Shown here: one piece after another, positions 49,940 to 57,804 of the stretch | How the letters are laid out: each line of letters begins with the position of its first letter | Numbering within the stretch: position 1 is the stretch's first letter | Origin: Treponema sp. UBA4692 | GTDB lineage: Bacteria; Spirochaetota; Spirochaetia; Treponematales; Treponemataceae | Assembly (NCBI GenBank): GCA_002404895.1 | Contig: DHKO01000003.1 | Span: forward strand, 1 to 64,000 | DNA length: 64,000 nt | Reading direction: 5' to 3' | The notes under the pieces: model-generated | What the model was told of the DNA's origin: nothing | Database searches by the model: none | What the model saw: the letters and a program-made list of their open reading frames with translations, nothing else | Position numbers and translations under genes: made by a program

Positions 49940-50962
49940 TTACTTTGTGATTTTTACGTTCACGTATTTAATCGGGTCAACAACATCCGAGCCGATGTGA
50001 ACTTCGTAGTGAAGATGCGGACCTGTTGAAATTCCAGTGTTTCCGATTGTTCCGATTATGTCTCTTTGCGAGACAAACTGTCCTTTTTTGACGCGGACTG
50101 TGTTCATGTGGCAGTAGCGCGTGTAAATTCCGTGCTTGTGCTTGATGATCACGTAGTTTCCAAATCCTGAGTCATAGGTTACAGTAACAACTTGTCCGTT
50201 TGCGGTCGCAAGAACAGGGTCGCCTGAACGCCAAGTTGAAATGTCAAGACCTTTGTGAATATACCAGTTTCCTGTAATCGGGTGTGTTGTCTGTCCGAAA
50301 GGCTGGGAGATATGCCCGATTCCTCCTCTGACTGGCCAGATGTTCGGAATGTCTGCGAAAAGCGTTTCCTGGCTTTCAAGCATTTTTCCAATTTGCTCGA
50401 TTGGCTGGATTGCGCTTTCAAGATACGAGGAAAGCTGCCGCATATCGCTGGCTTCTCTTGTGGAGCCTGCAACTCTGTCCTGAGTGTCGAAAAGCGAGTT
50501 CAAGTCGCTGTCGGAAGCTGTGCTTTTTGCTGCCGTTGAGGACTGGCTGATTCCCAAAAGAGAGAGAGTCTGTGTCAGTGAAGACTTGAATCTTTTCGCT
50601 GTCTGAAGAACATTGTTGTTTTCATCGCGCAGCTCGTCAAAACTTGCCAGCAGCTCCCTGTTTTCTTTCATTGAGCGTGTAAGCTCTGCGGAAATTCCTG
50701 CGTCGTGTTTCTTGAAATAGACAAAAGACGACACAACGCCGACCAAAAGAACGCAGCCAAGCGCGAGCGCAAAAATGTTAGTCCTGAAATTTATAACTTT
50801 TCCCTGCGAGTGGGGAACAATCATTATCGTGAGCTTGCTGTCGCAAACATGAAACAATTTTACGAAAAGGCTGCCAACAGTGCCAAGTCCTCGGCGGAGT
50901 GCATTTAAAATAGAAGAAACGGCATTTTTTTCAAGCTTTTTATAGTGTCTTGTCTTTGCCAA
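49940..50962 (-). CDS. M23 family metallopeptidase (LytM), membrane-anchored
   Basis: 340 residues. A single membrane helix at about 58-80 (FALALGCVLLVGVVSSFVYF) and a coiled coil follow the cytoplasmic basic start. The C-terminal M23 domain has the zinc ligands His236 and Asp240 (HKGLD) and His316-x-His318 (HLH), so the catalytic residues are intact. It should cut peptidoglycan cross-links in the periplasm. Being paired with bactofilin, it probably serves cell shape or helical form (inference). Divergent from tatD with a 270-base gap. Confidence 0.93.
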   Translation of the reverse strand: MAKTRHYKKLEKNAVSSILNALRRGLGTVGSLFVKLFHVCDSKLTIMIVPHSQGKVINFRTNIFALALGCVLLVGVVSSFVYFKKHDAGISAELTRSMKENRELLASFDELRDENNNVLQTAKRFKSSLTQTLSLLGISQSSTAAKSTASDSDLNSLFDTQDRVAGSTREASDMRQLSSYLESAIQPIEQIGKMLESQETLFADIPNIWPVRGGIGHISQPFGQTTHPITGNWYIHKGLDISTWRSGDPVLATANGQVVTVTYDSGFGNYVIIKHKHGIYTRYCHMNTVRVKKGQFVSQRDIIGTIGNTGISTGPHLHYEVHIGSDVVDPIKYVNVKITK

Positions 50963-51102
50963 TTAAATTACCTCAACTTTTTTTCGGATATAAAAATCCA
51001 ATTGCCAATTTTATCATAGTCATCGAAAGTAGTCAAAACGCCATAAGCCAGTCTAAGAATCAAGATTTGGAAAAATGTTTTACGCTTGAAAAAACGCTTA
51101 AT

Positions 51103-51131
51103 TTGACAACTAAAACTTTCTCTGCTATTCT
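51103..51131 (+). promoter_or_regulatory. promoter upstream of tatD
   Basis: TTGACA (51103-51108), 17-base spacer, TATTCT (51126-51131). It would give a leader of about 95 bases before the tatD start. Confidence 0.5.
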
Positions 51132-51232
51132 ATATTTATCGTCAAGAACCAATATTTTGGTTACACTGATTTTTGTCATTAAGCTGAATTCAGTGTTTTT
51201 TTCTATTTATCATTTCTTTTTGGAAGTAAGCC

Positions 51233-52018
51233 ATGAAATTTTTTGATACTCACGCCCATATCGGGCTCATTTATGAGGACCCGATAGAACAGTTACGCGT
51301 TATTCAGCAGGCTAAGCAAGCCGGGGTCAAGCGCATTGTAAGCATAAACAACAGCCTTCTCGATTTTAAGAAAGTCTATGCGAATTTGAAGGCGATGTCC
51401 GGCGTATATCATGCGGTGGGCGTAGCTCCAATGGAGGTTTCTCACCCTGGAAAAGACTGGCAGCAGACAATTATCGACGGATTGAAGCTGCCTAACGTTG
51501 TCGCTGTCGGCGAGACTGGTCTTGACTATTACAAGGCATTCGGAGACAAGAGGTCTCAGACGGAGCTTTTTATCACGCAGCTTGAAATCGCGAAAAAATA
51601 CGACAAGCCTGTGATTATTCAGAACCGCGATGCTGGAAAAGATGTGTTCAACATTCTTAAAGAGCGGATTCCTCCGGCTGGCGCGATTTTGCATTGCTAC
51701 GGCGAGGATGCGGCTTATGCTAAAGCGTGCCTTGACGCTGGCTTGAATGTTTATTTTTCTTTCGCTGGAAACCTGACTTACCGCAACGCGAGAAATCTTC
51801 ATGAGACAGTCCTGAATATTCCTCATGACAGAATTTTGATTGAGACTGAAAGTCCGTTTATGATTCCTGCGGAATACAGGGAAAGAAAGCGCACAATGCC
51901 TGCTTATCTGCCTTCGACTGCGAAATTTCTTGCGGAAATGCTTGAAATTCCGCTTGAGGATTTGTGCGGAATTTTGTGGACGAACAGCTGCAAGGCGTTT
52001 AATTTGCCTGAAGATTAA
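51233..52018 (+). CDS. TatD-family metal-dependent hydrolase
   Basis: 261 residues. Metal-binding HxH in FFDTHAHIG at the start, Glu in GETGLDYYKAF, His residues in VIIQNRDAGKDVF and ILHCYGE, and Asp/Glu near LIETESPFMIP are visible. TatD proteins are TIM-barrel deoxyribonucleases, some acting in DNA repair or on D-aminoacyl groups. The usual His in the third metal position reads Gln-Asn here (VIIQNRDA), which may alter metal binding. It is probably cotranscribed with the following dus gene, 48 bases on. Confidence 0.9.
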   Translation: MKFFDTHAHIGLIYEDPIEQLRVIQQAKQAGVKRIVSINNSLLDFKKVYANLKAMSGVYHAVGVAPMEVSHPGKDWQQTIIDGLKLPNVVAVGETGLDYYKAFGDKRSQTELFITQLEIAKKYDKPVIIQNRDAGKDVFNILKERIPPAGAILHCYGEDAAYAKACLDAGLNVYFSFAGNLTYRNARNLHETVLNIPHDRILIETESPFMIPAEYRERKRTMPAYLPSTAKFLAEMLEIPLEDLCGILWTNSCKAFNLPED

Positions 52019-52066
52019 AAATTTCTAGAGTCTCGTTTTTCTGCTTTCTGCATTAACGAAAAAATT

Positions 52067-53110
52067 ATGCAATCGCTTTATCATCCTGTAAAAATCGGCT
52101 CGCTTTCTCTTGATGGAAACATCTTCCTTGCTCCTATGGCTGATGTCTCCGATGCGAGCTACCGTTCTATATGCGCGGACTGCGGCGCGGATTTTGCCTA
52201 TACGGAGCTTATAAGTTCTGAGGCATTGGTCCGCGACAATAAAAAAACTTTTGATATGATGGTCCGAGCGCCGAATGAAAAAGCGTATGCGGTTCAGATT
52301 TTCGGCTCTGACCCGGAAACGATGGCGAATGCGGCTCGGGTTGTGCTTGAAAAAACTTCCTGCGAGCTTTTGGACATCAACTGCGGCTGTCCTGTTCCGA
52401 AAGTCACGAAAACCGGGGCGGGAAGCGTCTTGACGCGTGAGCCTGAGAGTCTTTACAAAATCGCAAAAGCAGTGGTTGATGCGGCTTCAAATTTCAGCGG
52501 AAAGCGAAATGACAGATTTGGAAATCCTGTTGATTGCAAGCCGATTCCTGTTACTGTGAAAATAAGAACTGGCTGGGACAAAAATCATCTGACATACAAG
52601 GAATGTGCTGACGCCGCTATTTCAGCCGGAGCAAAGGCGATTGCTCTTCACGGCCGGACGGCGGCGCAGGGCTATGAGGGGCAGGCTGACTGGAGCGCGA
52701 TTTCTGATTTGGTCGCTTTTGTCGGCGGAAGAATTCCTGTAATTGGAAATGGAGATGTGAAAACTCCGGAAGACGCGAAAAATATGATTGAGCAGACAAA
52801 ATGCGATGCCGTGATGGTTGCCCGGGGCGCGCGCGGAAATCCGTTCCTTTTCACAAAAATAAAAGAATTTCTGACAACTGGAAAAATTCCTGAGATTCCG
52901 CTTGAAAGAAGCATTGAGGCAGGATTCAAGGAGCTGAATCTCCTTGTTGAAGCTTTTGGAGAGTTTCCTGCCTGTATGAAAATGCGCGGAAGATTCAGCA
53001 ACTATATGAAAGGCTTTGACGGCGCGAAGGAATTCCGGCAGAAGATAATCCAGGCGAAAAGCGTCTTGGATTATGAAAATCTCTTTTCGGAACTCCTGAG
53101 CACAAAATAA
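52067..53110 (+). CDS. dus: tRNA-dihydrouridine synthase
   Basis: 347 residues. FMN-binding TIM barrel: APMADVSDASYRSICADCGA at the start, catalytic Cys108 in INCGCPVPKVTKTGAGS, and IALHGRTAAQGYEG. It reduces uridines in the tRNA D-loop with NADPH. Members DusA, DusB and DusC cannot be told apart by eye; the overall pattern is DusB-like. The stop lies 3 bases from the stop of the convergent pheS. Confidence 0.94.
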   Translation: MQSLYHPVKIGSLSLDGNIFLAPMADVSDASYRSICADCGADFAYTELISSEALVRDNKKTFDMMVRAPNEKAYAVQIFGSDPETMANAARVVLEKTSCELLDINCGCPVPKVTKTGAGSVLTREPESLYKIAKAVVDAASNFSGKRNDRFGNPVDCKPIPVTVKIRTGWDKNHLTYKECADAAISAGAKAIALHGRTAAQGYEGQADWSAISDLVAFVGGRIPVIGNGDVKTPEDAKNMIEQTKCDAVMVARGARGNPFLFTKIKEFLTTGKIPEIPLERSIEAGFKELNLLVEAFGEFPACMKMRGRFSNYMKGFDGAKEFRQKIIQAKSVLDYENLFSELLSTK

Positions 53111-53113
53111 AGA

Positions 53114-54670
53114 TTAGAATTTCGCTTTTCTTAGGCGGACTTCCTCGATGTTCTCGCTGAAAAGCTCGCGCAAGTCGTTCAGTCCCAATGCCATAAGCGC
53201 CATTCTGTCGATTCCCATTCCCCATGCGAGAACAGGGCAGTCAAGACCTTGCGCTTCTGTAACTTCCGGACGGAAAATTCCGGCTCCTCCAAGCTCAAAC
53301 CAGCCCAAGACAGGGTGCTTGATGTGGACTTCGACAGACGGCTCTGTGAACGGGAAGTAGCCCGGAACATATTTCACTTCTGTTGCTCCTGCAACTTCCT
53401 TGGCGAACATTTCGAGCATTCCAAGCAAAGTGCGCAAATTCACTTCATCGCCAACGATGATTCCTTCTGTCTGGTAGAAGTCAGAGAGATGGGTCGCGTC
53501 AACTTTGTCGTATCTGAAGCATCGGACAATTCCGAAATATTTTCCAGGATTCTGCGCTTTGTGAAGCTGGTGCGCCGAGAGAACTGTTCCCTGCGAGCGC
53601 AAGACCAAGCGGCGTGTGAATTCGTGGTCGAATTCGTAGTTCCAGCCGCGCGAGCCTGTTTTTCCGCCGTTCTTGTGGACTTCCGCTACGTTTGAAAGCC
53701 ACGGCTCATCAATTTCTTTCGCGTGTGTAGGATTCTTGATTCTGTAGACATCGTGAATGTCGCGTGCCGCATGAAACTGAGGCATAAAAAGAGCATCTCC
53801 GTTCCAAAATTCAGTCTCAACAAGCGGTCCGTCGTATTCTTGGAATCCGAGCGAAACGAGCTTGTCTTTAACATGCTCCAGGAACTGAACGTAAGGATTT
53901 GTGCGGCCCGGAATAATTCTTGCAGGAGGAATCGAGATGTTGTATCCGCGGAAAGTTCCGTTTTTCCATTCTCCTGATGCAAGCATTTTTGATGTAAGCT
54001 CGCCGATTTCATTTCCTGTGATTCCGGCTTTTTTAAGCTCGTCAACAACTTCTTTTGAATCCGCCGCGAGTTTATAGACAATAGTCTCTCTTTCGACAAT
54101 CTTGAAAGGAGAATCCGCCGAGCCGCGCTTTTTTGCGTAGCTTGCGATCACTTTCTGCTCGCTGTCTGAAAGTGCTGACTTGTCGAGCTGCCCGTTCTCT
54201 GTTTTAGCCGCTTTTTCAAGAAGAGAGCGAGCGGTCGCCACATTTTCTGGAATCGGCGCGCCTGAATATTCGGCTTTTTTCTCGGAATTCATTTTTAGAA
54301 CGCCGGATTTTGAAAGTTGGCCGAACGCAGAGCCGACATCTTTCTGCTCGAGTCCTGTTCCTGCCGCGATTTCAGGAAGCGTTTTTGCTCCGTTTTCTTT
54401 TACAAAGTTAATGATTTTTTCTTCTGGAATACCATCTTTTGCGTATGAACGGCCAAGCTCTGTAATCTCGTAAAAAGTGTGCTGTGTTTTGCTTGCAACC
54501 GAGAGAAGCCCTTTTCCGCTTAGCCAAGAGAAAGCCTGATTCGCGTGTCCTTCCTTGTAGTCCAGCTCTTTCTGAAGTTTTTCAGATGTAAGCTCATCGT
54601 TTTGCGAGTAGTGAAGAAGAACTTTGATTTCAAGCGGGTGAAGATTCTTGATGATATTCTGAACGTCCAT
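53114..54670 (-). CDS. pheS: phenylalanyl-tRNA synthetase alpha subunit, archaeal type
   Basis: 518 residues, much longer than bacterial PheS. The first 200 residues are winged-helix repeats, as in archaeal and eukaryotic alpha subunits, and the catalytic core follows (motif 2 in LYRI-like context FRYDKVDATHLSDFYQTEG; motif 3 in LAWGMGIDRMALMALGLND). Spirochaetes are known to carry archaeal-type PheRS, probably by ancient transfer. The beta subunit (pheT) is not adjacent in the window. The minus-strand terminator at 54703-54729 belongs to the gene upstream, not to pheS. Confidence 0.95.
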   Translation of the reverse strand: MDVQNIIKNLHPLEIKVLLHYSQNDELTSEKLQKELDYKEGHANQAFSWLSGKGLLSVASKTQHTFYEITELGRSYAKDGIPEEKIINFVKENGAKTLPEIAAGTGLEQKDVGSAFGQLSKSGVLKMNSEKKAEYSGAPIPENVATARSLLEKAAKTENGQLDKSALSDSEQKVIASYAKKRGSADSPFKIVERETIVYKLAADSKEVVDELKKAGITGNEIGELTSKMLASGEWKNGTFRGYNISIPPARIIPGRTNPYVQFLEHVKDKLVSLGFQEYDGPLVETEFWNGDALFMPQFHAARDIHDVYRIKNPTHAKEIDEPWLSNVAEVHKNGGKTGSRGWNYEFDHEFTRRLVLRSQGTVLSAHQLHKAQNPGKYFGIVRCFRYDKVDATHLSDFYQTEGIIVGDEVNLRTLLGMLEMFAKEVAGATEVKYVPGYFPFTEPSVEVHIKHPVLGWFELGGAGIFRPEVTEAQGLDCPVLAWGMGIDRMALMALGLNDLRELFSENIEEVRLRKAKF

Positions 54671-54702
54671 TTTTTTATTAACTCCAAATCTATAAAAATT
54701 TT

Positions 54703-54729
54703 GAGCCAGCCCCGTTTAGAAGCCGGCTC
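54703..54729 (-). terminator. terminator of the small secreted-protein gene upstream of pheS
   Basis: Stem GAGCC / GGCTC with further GC and G-U pairs, followed on the minus strand by AAAATTTTTATAG. It lies 22 bases past the stop codon at 54751. Confidence 0.6.
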
Positions 54730-54750
54730 GCAAAAAATCTAAAAAAACTT

Positions 54751-55140
54751 TTAGCGGTAGAACTTTACATAAGACGAATAAGTCGCCCATTTCAAGTTCT
54801 TGTCATCCTTAAAGTATTTTATAGAATCTCTTTTGAGATATTTGTAAGAATAATACTGGTTCTGTTTCTGGAAATCCTGAAGACAAGCGAGAACTGAATT
54901 CATCGCTTCTCCCTGGTCATAGGAAACTGCCATGCAAGTGTAGTAGATATGAACTTCATCGGTGAGCGGTGTGTATTCAATCTGAACTTTAGCTGTCTTG
55001 TTGGTGACGTGCTGCTCCTCAGGCGTGATTGTTCTTGTCAATGTGTCCTGCGGCTGTTTAAGCAAATCCTCTACTTCATCAGAAAAAGCGTATCCTGAAA
55101 AACACATCAGCGCAGCAATTACAGCAAAAATTTTTTTCAT
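54751..55140 (-). CDS. small secreted protein of unknown function
   Basis: 129 residues with a signal peptide (1-20, MKKIFAVIAALMCFSGYAFS). The mature 109 residues are rich in Tyr, Lys and Asp and contain two Cys (TCMAVSY and ACLQDF), which could form a disulphide in the periplasm. The pattern VQIEYTPLTDEVHIYYTCMA suggests an alternating beta fold. No known family is recognised. GGAGG-like GGAAG precedes the ATG. It is followed by its own terminator. Confidence 0.7.
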   Translation of the reverse strand: MKKIFAVIAALMCFSGYAFSDEVEDLLKQPQDTLTRTITPEEQHVTNKTAKVQIEYTPLTDEVHIYYTCMAVSYDQGEAMNSVLACLQDFQKQNQYYSYKYLKRDSIKYFKDDKNLKWATYSSYVKFYR

Positions 55141-55179
55141 TTTCTTCCTCCAAGCACACAGCTTTTTAGAATTTGTTGT

Positions 55180-56046
55180 CTAAAAAGTCTTATATTCCAC
55201 TATTCTATCTGATTCCATAAAAAAATCAAGGGCGACCATATAGCGGCCTGCATCTATGCCGATTACAGGCGGCTTGCTAAGAAGAGCTTTTCCGGCTATT
55301 TCTTTCGGCTTTGTCTTTACATGGTTTCGCTCGAAAGCTCTGACAGCCTGCTTCAAGGCTTCTCCGCACGCTTTCTGGATTCCTTCAAAGCCTTCTGAAA
55401 GCGGCGCGTAGCCGACTCCTCTGATATTCCTGAAATTCACGCTTTTCCACGAGTTGTAAAGCATAATCTGCGCCGGAGTGCGCTCGTATTCCACCCAGAC
55501 ATTGAGCCTTTGTTCCTTTATCCACGGGCTTGCGTATTTTATCCTTGAAATTTCCTGCGGAGAGAGTTCCTGAACTGGCGAGAAGTCAAAATATTCCTGA
55601 ACATTTCTTTTCTTGTCGTAAGGCGTGTAGTCAAAATTCCAGCCGTAAATCATTCCTGAAAGGATAAAAGGCGCGGTCTGCCTGATTTTTGAGATTGGAA
55701 GCGAGTTCAGGTCGTCTTTTTTCTGAAAATCATCGATTCCCGGAAATGCCTCGGTCGAAGCCCAGAGCGCGATTCTTATGTTTTTTTCAAGAGAGACTTC
55801 CTGAGACGGAAGAGATGAAATTTGAAGCGCGAAAATTGCCGGCAGAATCAGTTTTAGTTTTTTTAAAAGAGACTTCGCGGAAAAAATTGCGACTGTTTTT
55901 AAGTCCTTTTTAGATTTTTTCCCTAAGAAAGAATTAGGAATTCTTAAGCGATTTATTTTTTTTGAGGTGAAAATGCCCGCCGGGTTTGGAAAACTGAAAA
56001 TCTTTATTTGCTGGAAGCTTGAAAAGTCTGGATTTTTTGTGCTCAA
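55180..56046 (-). CDS. putative membrane-anchored or secreted protein of unknown function
   Basis: 288 residues from a TTG start supported by GGAG eight bases before it; no ATG occurs until far inside. The first 60 residues are very basic, then LKLILPAIFALQISSLPSQ (about 64-82) is a short hydrophobic segment like an internal signal or anchor. The rest contains WEYERTPAQIMLYNSW-like aromatic strands (written VWVEYERTPAQIMLYNSW) and IGIDAGRYMVALDFFM. I do not recognise the family. The start lies one base from the rhomboid stop, so it is the last gene of that operon. A true start nearer to the hydrophobic segment cannot be excluded. Confidence 0.6.
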   Translation of the reverse strand: MSTKNPDFSSFQQIKIFSFPNPAGIFTSKKINRLRIPNSFLGKKSKKDLKTVAIFSAKSLLKKLKLILPAIFALQISSLPSQEVSLEKNIRIALWASTEAFPGIDDFQKKDDLNSLPISKIRQTAPFILSGMIYGWNFDYTPYDKKRNVQEYFDFSPVQELSPQEISRIKYASPWIKEQRLNVWVEYERTPAQIMLYNSWKSVNFRNIRGVGYAPLSEGFEGIQKACGEALKQAVRAFERNHVKTKPKEIAGKALLSKPPVIGIDAGRYMVALDFFMESDRIVEYKTF

Positions 56047-56047
56047 G

Positions 56048-56692
56048 TTATTTTCTCCAGGCGTTTTTCCATATTTTTAGAGGATTTATTCCCATTCTCA
56101 CCACGAAATAAAGAAATGCGACTGCGAATCCTGCAAGATGAGTGTAATGCGCTACGTTGGAGCTTCCGATAAATTGGCTTCCAAATTCAATTAGAGTGTA
56201 GATGACCACAAGAAGCGGGGCAGGCAGCGGAATTATTCCCCAGATGTAGATGACGGATTTCGGGAATATGACGGCGTATGCGAAAAGAATTCCGTAGATT
56301 GCGCCGCTTGCTCCGACAAGGCTCACTATGTAATTTCCAGTGAAATAATAAAAAGCGACCGAGAAAAGTCCGCTGAAAATTCCAATCACGAAATAAAGCA
56401 GAACAAATTCCTTTGTTCCGATTGCGCGCTCAACCGTCACGCCGAAAAAAAGAAGGCCGAGCATATTGAAGAAAATATGGCTCCATCCGCCGTGGATAAA
56501 CATATAAGTTACCGGCTGCCAAAACATCTTGCTGAAAATGAATCCCGCGACATTCAGGGCAAACGCGTTTTCGTTCAGTCTGAAAACATTGAAGAAGTTA
56601 AAATAGAAGAAAACTGCCACATTTATGATTATTATCCATAAAGTCGCGTTCTTGTAGCTGTATCTGAAAGGCTTCCGCAGTATGTTGCTCAT
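56048..56692 (-). CDS. rhomboid-family intramembrane serine protease
   Basis: 214 residues with six membrane helices. Catalytic Ser129 in GASGAIYG and His185 in THLAGF form the dyad; His67, His72 and Asn76 in HGGWSHIFFN supply the oxyanion region. All key residues are present, so it should be active, cutting single-pass membrane proteins. The substrate is unknown. The start overlaps the stop of the diguanylate cyclase gene (TGATG), so expression is coupled to it. Confidence 0.94.
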   Translation of the reverse strand: MSNILRKPFRYSYKNATLWIIIINVAVFFYFNFFNVFRLNENAFALNVAGFIFSKMFWQPVTYMFIHGGWSHIFFNMLGLLFFGVTVERAIGTKEFVLLYFVIGIFSGLFSVAFYYFTGNYIVSLVGASGAIYGILFAYAVIFPKSVIYIWGIIPLPAPLLVVIYTLIEFGSQFIGSSNVAHYTHLAGFAVAFLYFVVRMGINPLKIWKNAWRK

Positions 56693-57804
56693 CAGGACTC
56701 AACCTTTACTTCTGAGATAAGTTTCGGGTCAGCGAAAGTAACTTTGTTTCTTCCGCTCCGCTTTGAAACGTAAAGCGCCTGGTCTGCCTGATTCACTAGA
56801 ATTTTTGCCGAGGTAACGGGATTTTCCACAGTGTCAAAAGTGGATACTCCGACTGAAATAGTAACTTTCACGTGCTGGTTTTCATAGTTGAAGTCGAACT
56901 GCTCGATTTTGCTTCGGATTCTGTCGGCGACGGTCATCGCGTCCTCTTTTTTTGTGTGGTTCAGAAGAACTGTGAATTCCTCTCCGCCGTATCTTGCAGC
57001 CAAATCCTGGCTTCTTATTGAAGATTTTATGACTTTTGCGACAGTCTGGAGAACGTAGTCTCCGCAGGCGTGGCCGTAAGTGTCATTGAACCGCTTGAAA
57101 AAATCGATGTCGAACATCATTACGGAAACGTTCTCGTCGTTCGCCAAAGCCGTGTCGAGCTTATCTGTAAGGACATTGAAGAAAAAATATTTGAGCTTCA
57201 GGTGCGTCATCATATCGGTTGATGAACGCTCAACCAAAGCCGCGTTGTTGATTGCGATTGCCGCAAGAGATGCGATTCCTGTAATCTGCTCTTTTTCGTA
57301 CGCGCTGTAGCCTGATTCTTCAGACAAAGTGATTCTCTCGCCCAGAACAAGGATTCCGTTCAAGTGCTTGTGCTGAATCAGAGGAACTACAAGCGATGGA
57401 TGGAGAGACGAAAGAACGGAGATGTCAGCCGCGCCGTCTAGCCGGGAAGCAATCTCGTCCATTGAAAGCGGGGAAGGGCTGCTTTCAAGAAGCCGCGCAA
57501 TCTCGTTTGTTGTTGGAATAACATAGTGGATATTCGGGTCGATGTCGATTCCGCTGTAGTTCTCGTCAAGCTGATAGTTGTCGCTGTTCAGCGCGTTCAG
57601 AACGAAAACTCCCGCCCCTAGAACATGGAACTGCCCCATGCAGGTGTATAAAATCGATTCGATGAGCTTTGAGAACTCAAGCGTTGAGCAAAGCGAGCGT
57701 GAGATTTCAAGAAGCTGCTGAAGGTCGTAAATCTTCTTTTCGTACTGTCCGATTATTTCCTGGACATCTGAATCTTGTGTTGTGATTGGGATTTCGTTAT
57801 TCAT
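56692..57804 (-). CDS. diguanylate cyclase with GAF sensor
   Basis: 370 residues. About 1-40 is a coiled coil, 40-195 a GAF-like domain (LVVPLIQHKHLNGILVLGER), and 205-360 the GGDEF domain. The active site reads GGEEF in RYGGEEFTVLLNHT, and the inhibitory site RSQD five residues before it is intact, so the enzyme can make cyclic di-GMP and feel product inhibition. It is soluble, with no membrane segment. Its start overlaps the end of the upstream gene by eight bases, and the rhomboid gene follows with a one-base overlap. Confidence 0.94.
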   Translation of the reverse strand: MNNEIPITTQDSDVQEIIGQYEKKIYDLQQLLEISRSLCSTLEFSKLIESILYTCMGQFHVLGAGVFVLNALNSDNYQLDENYSGIDIDPNIHYVIPTTNEIARLLESSPSPLSMDEIASRLDGAADISVLSSLHPSLVVPLIQHKHLNGILVLGERITLSEESGYSAYEKEQITGIASLAAIAINNAALVERSSTDMMTHLKLKYFFFNVLTDKLDTALANDENVSVMMFDIDFFKRFNDTYGHACGDYVLQTVAKVIKSSIRSQDLAARYGGEEFTVLLNHTKKEDAMTVADRIRSKIEQFDFNYENQHVKVTISVGVSTFDTVENPVTSAKILVNQADQALYVSKRSGRNKVTFADPKLISEVKVES

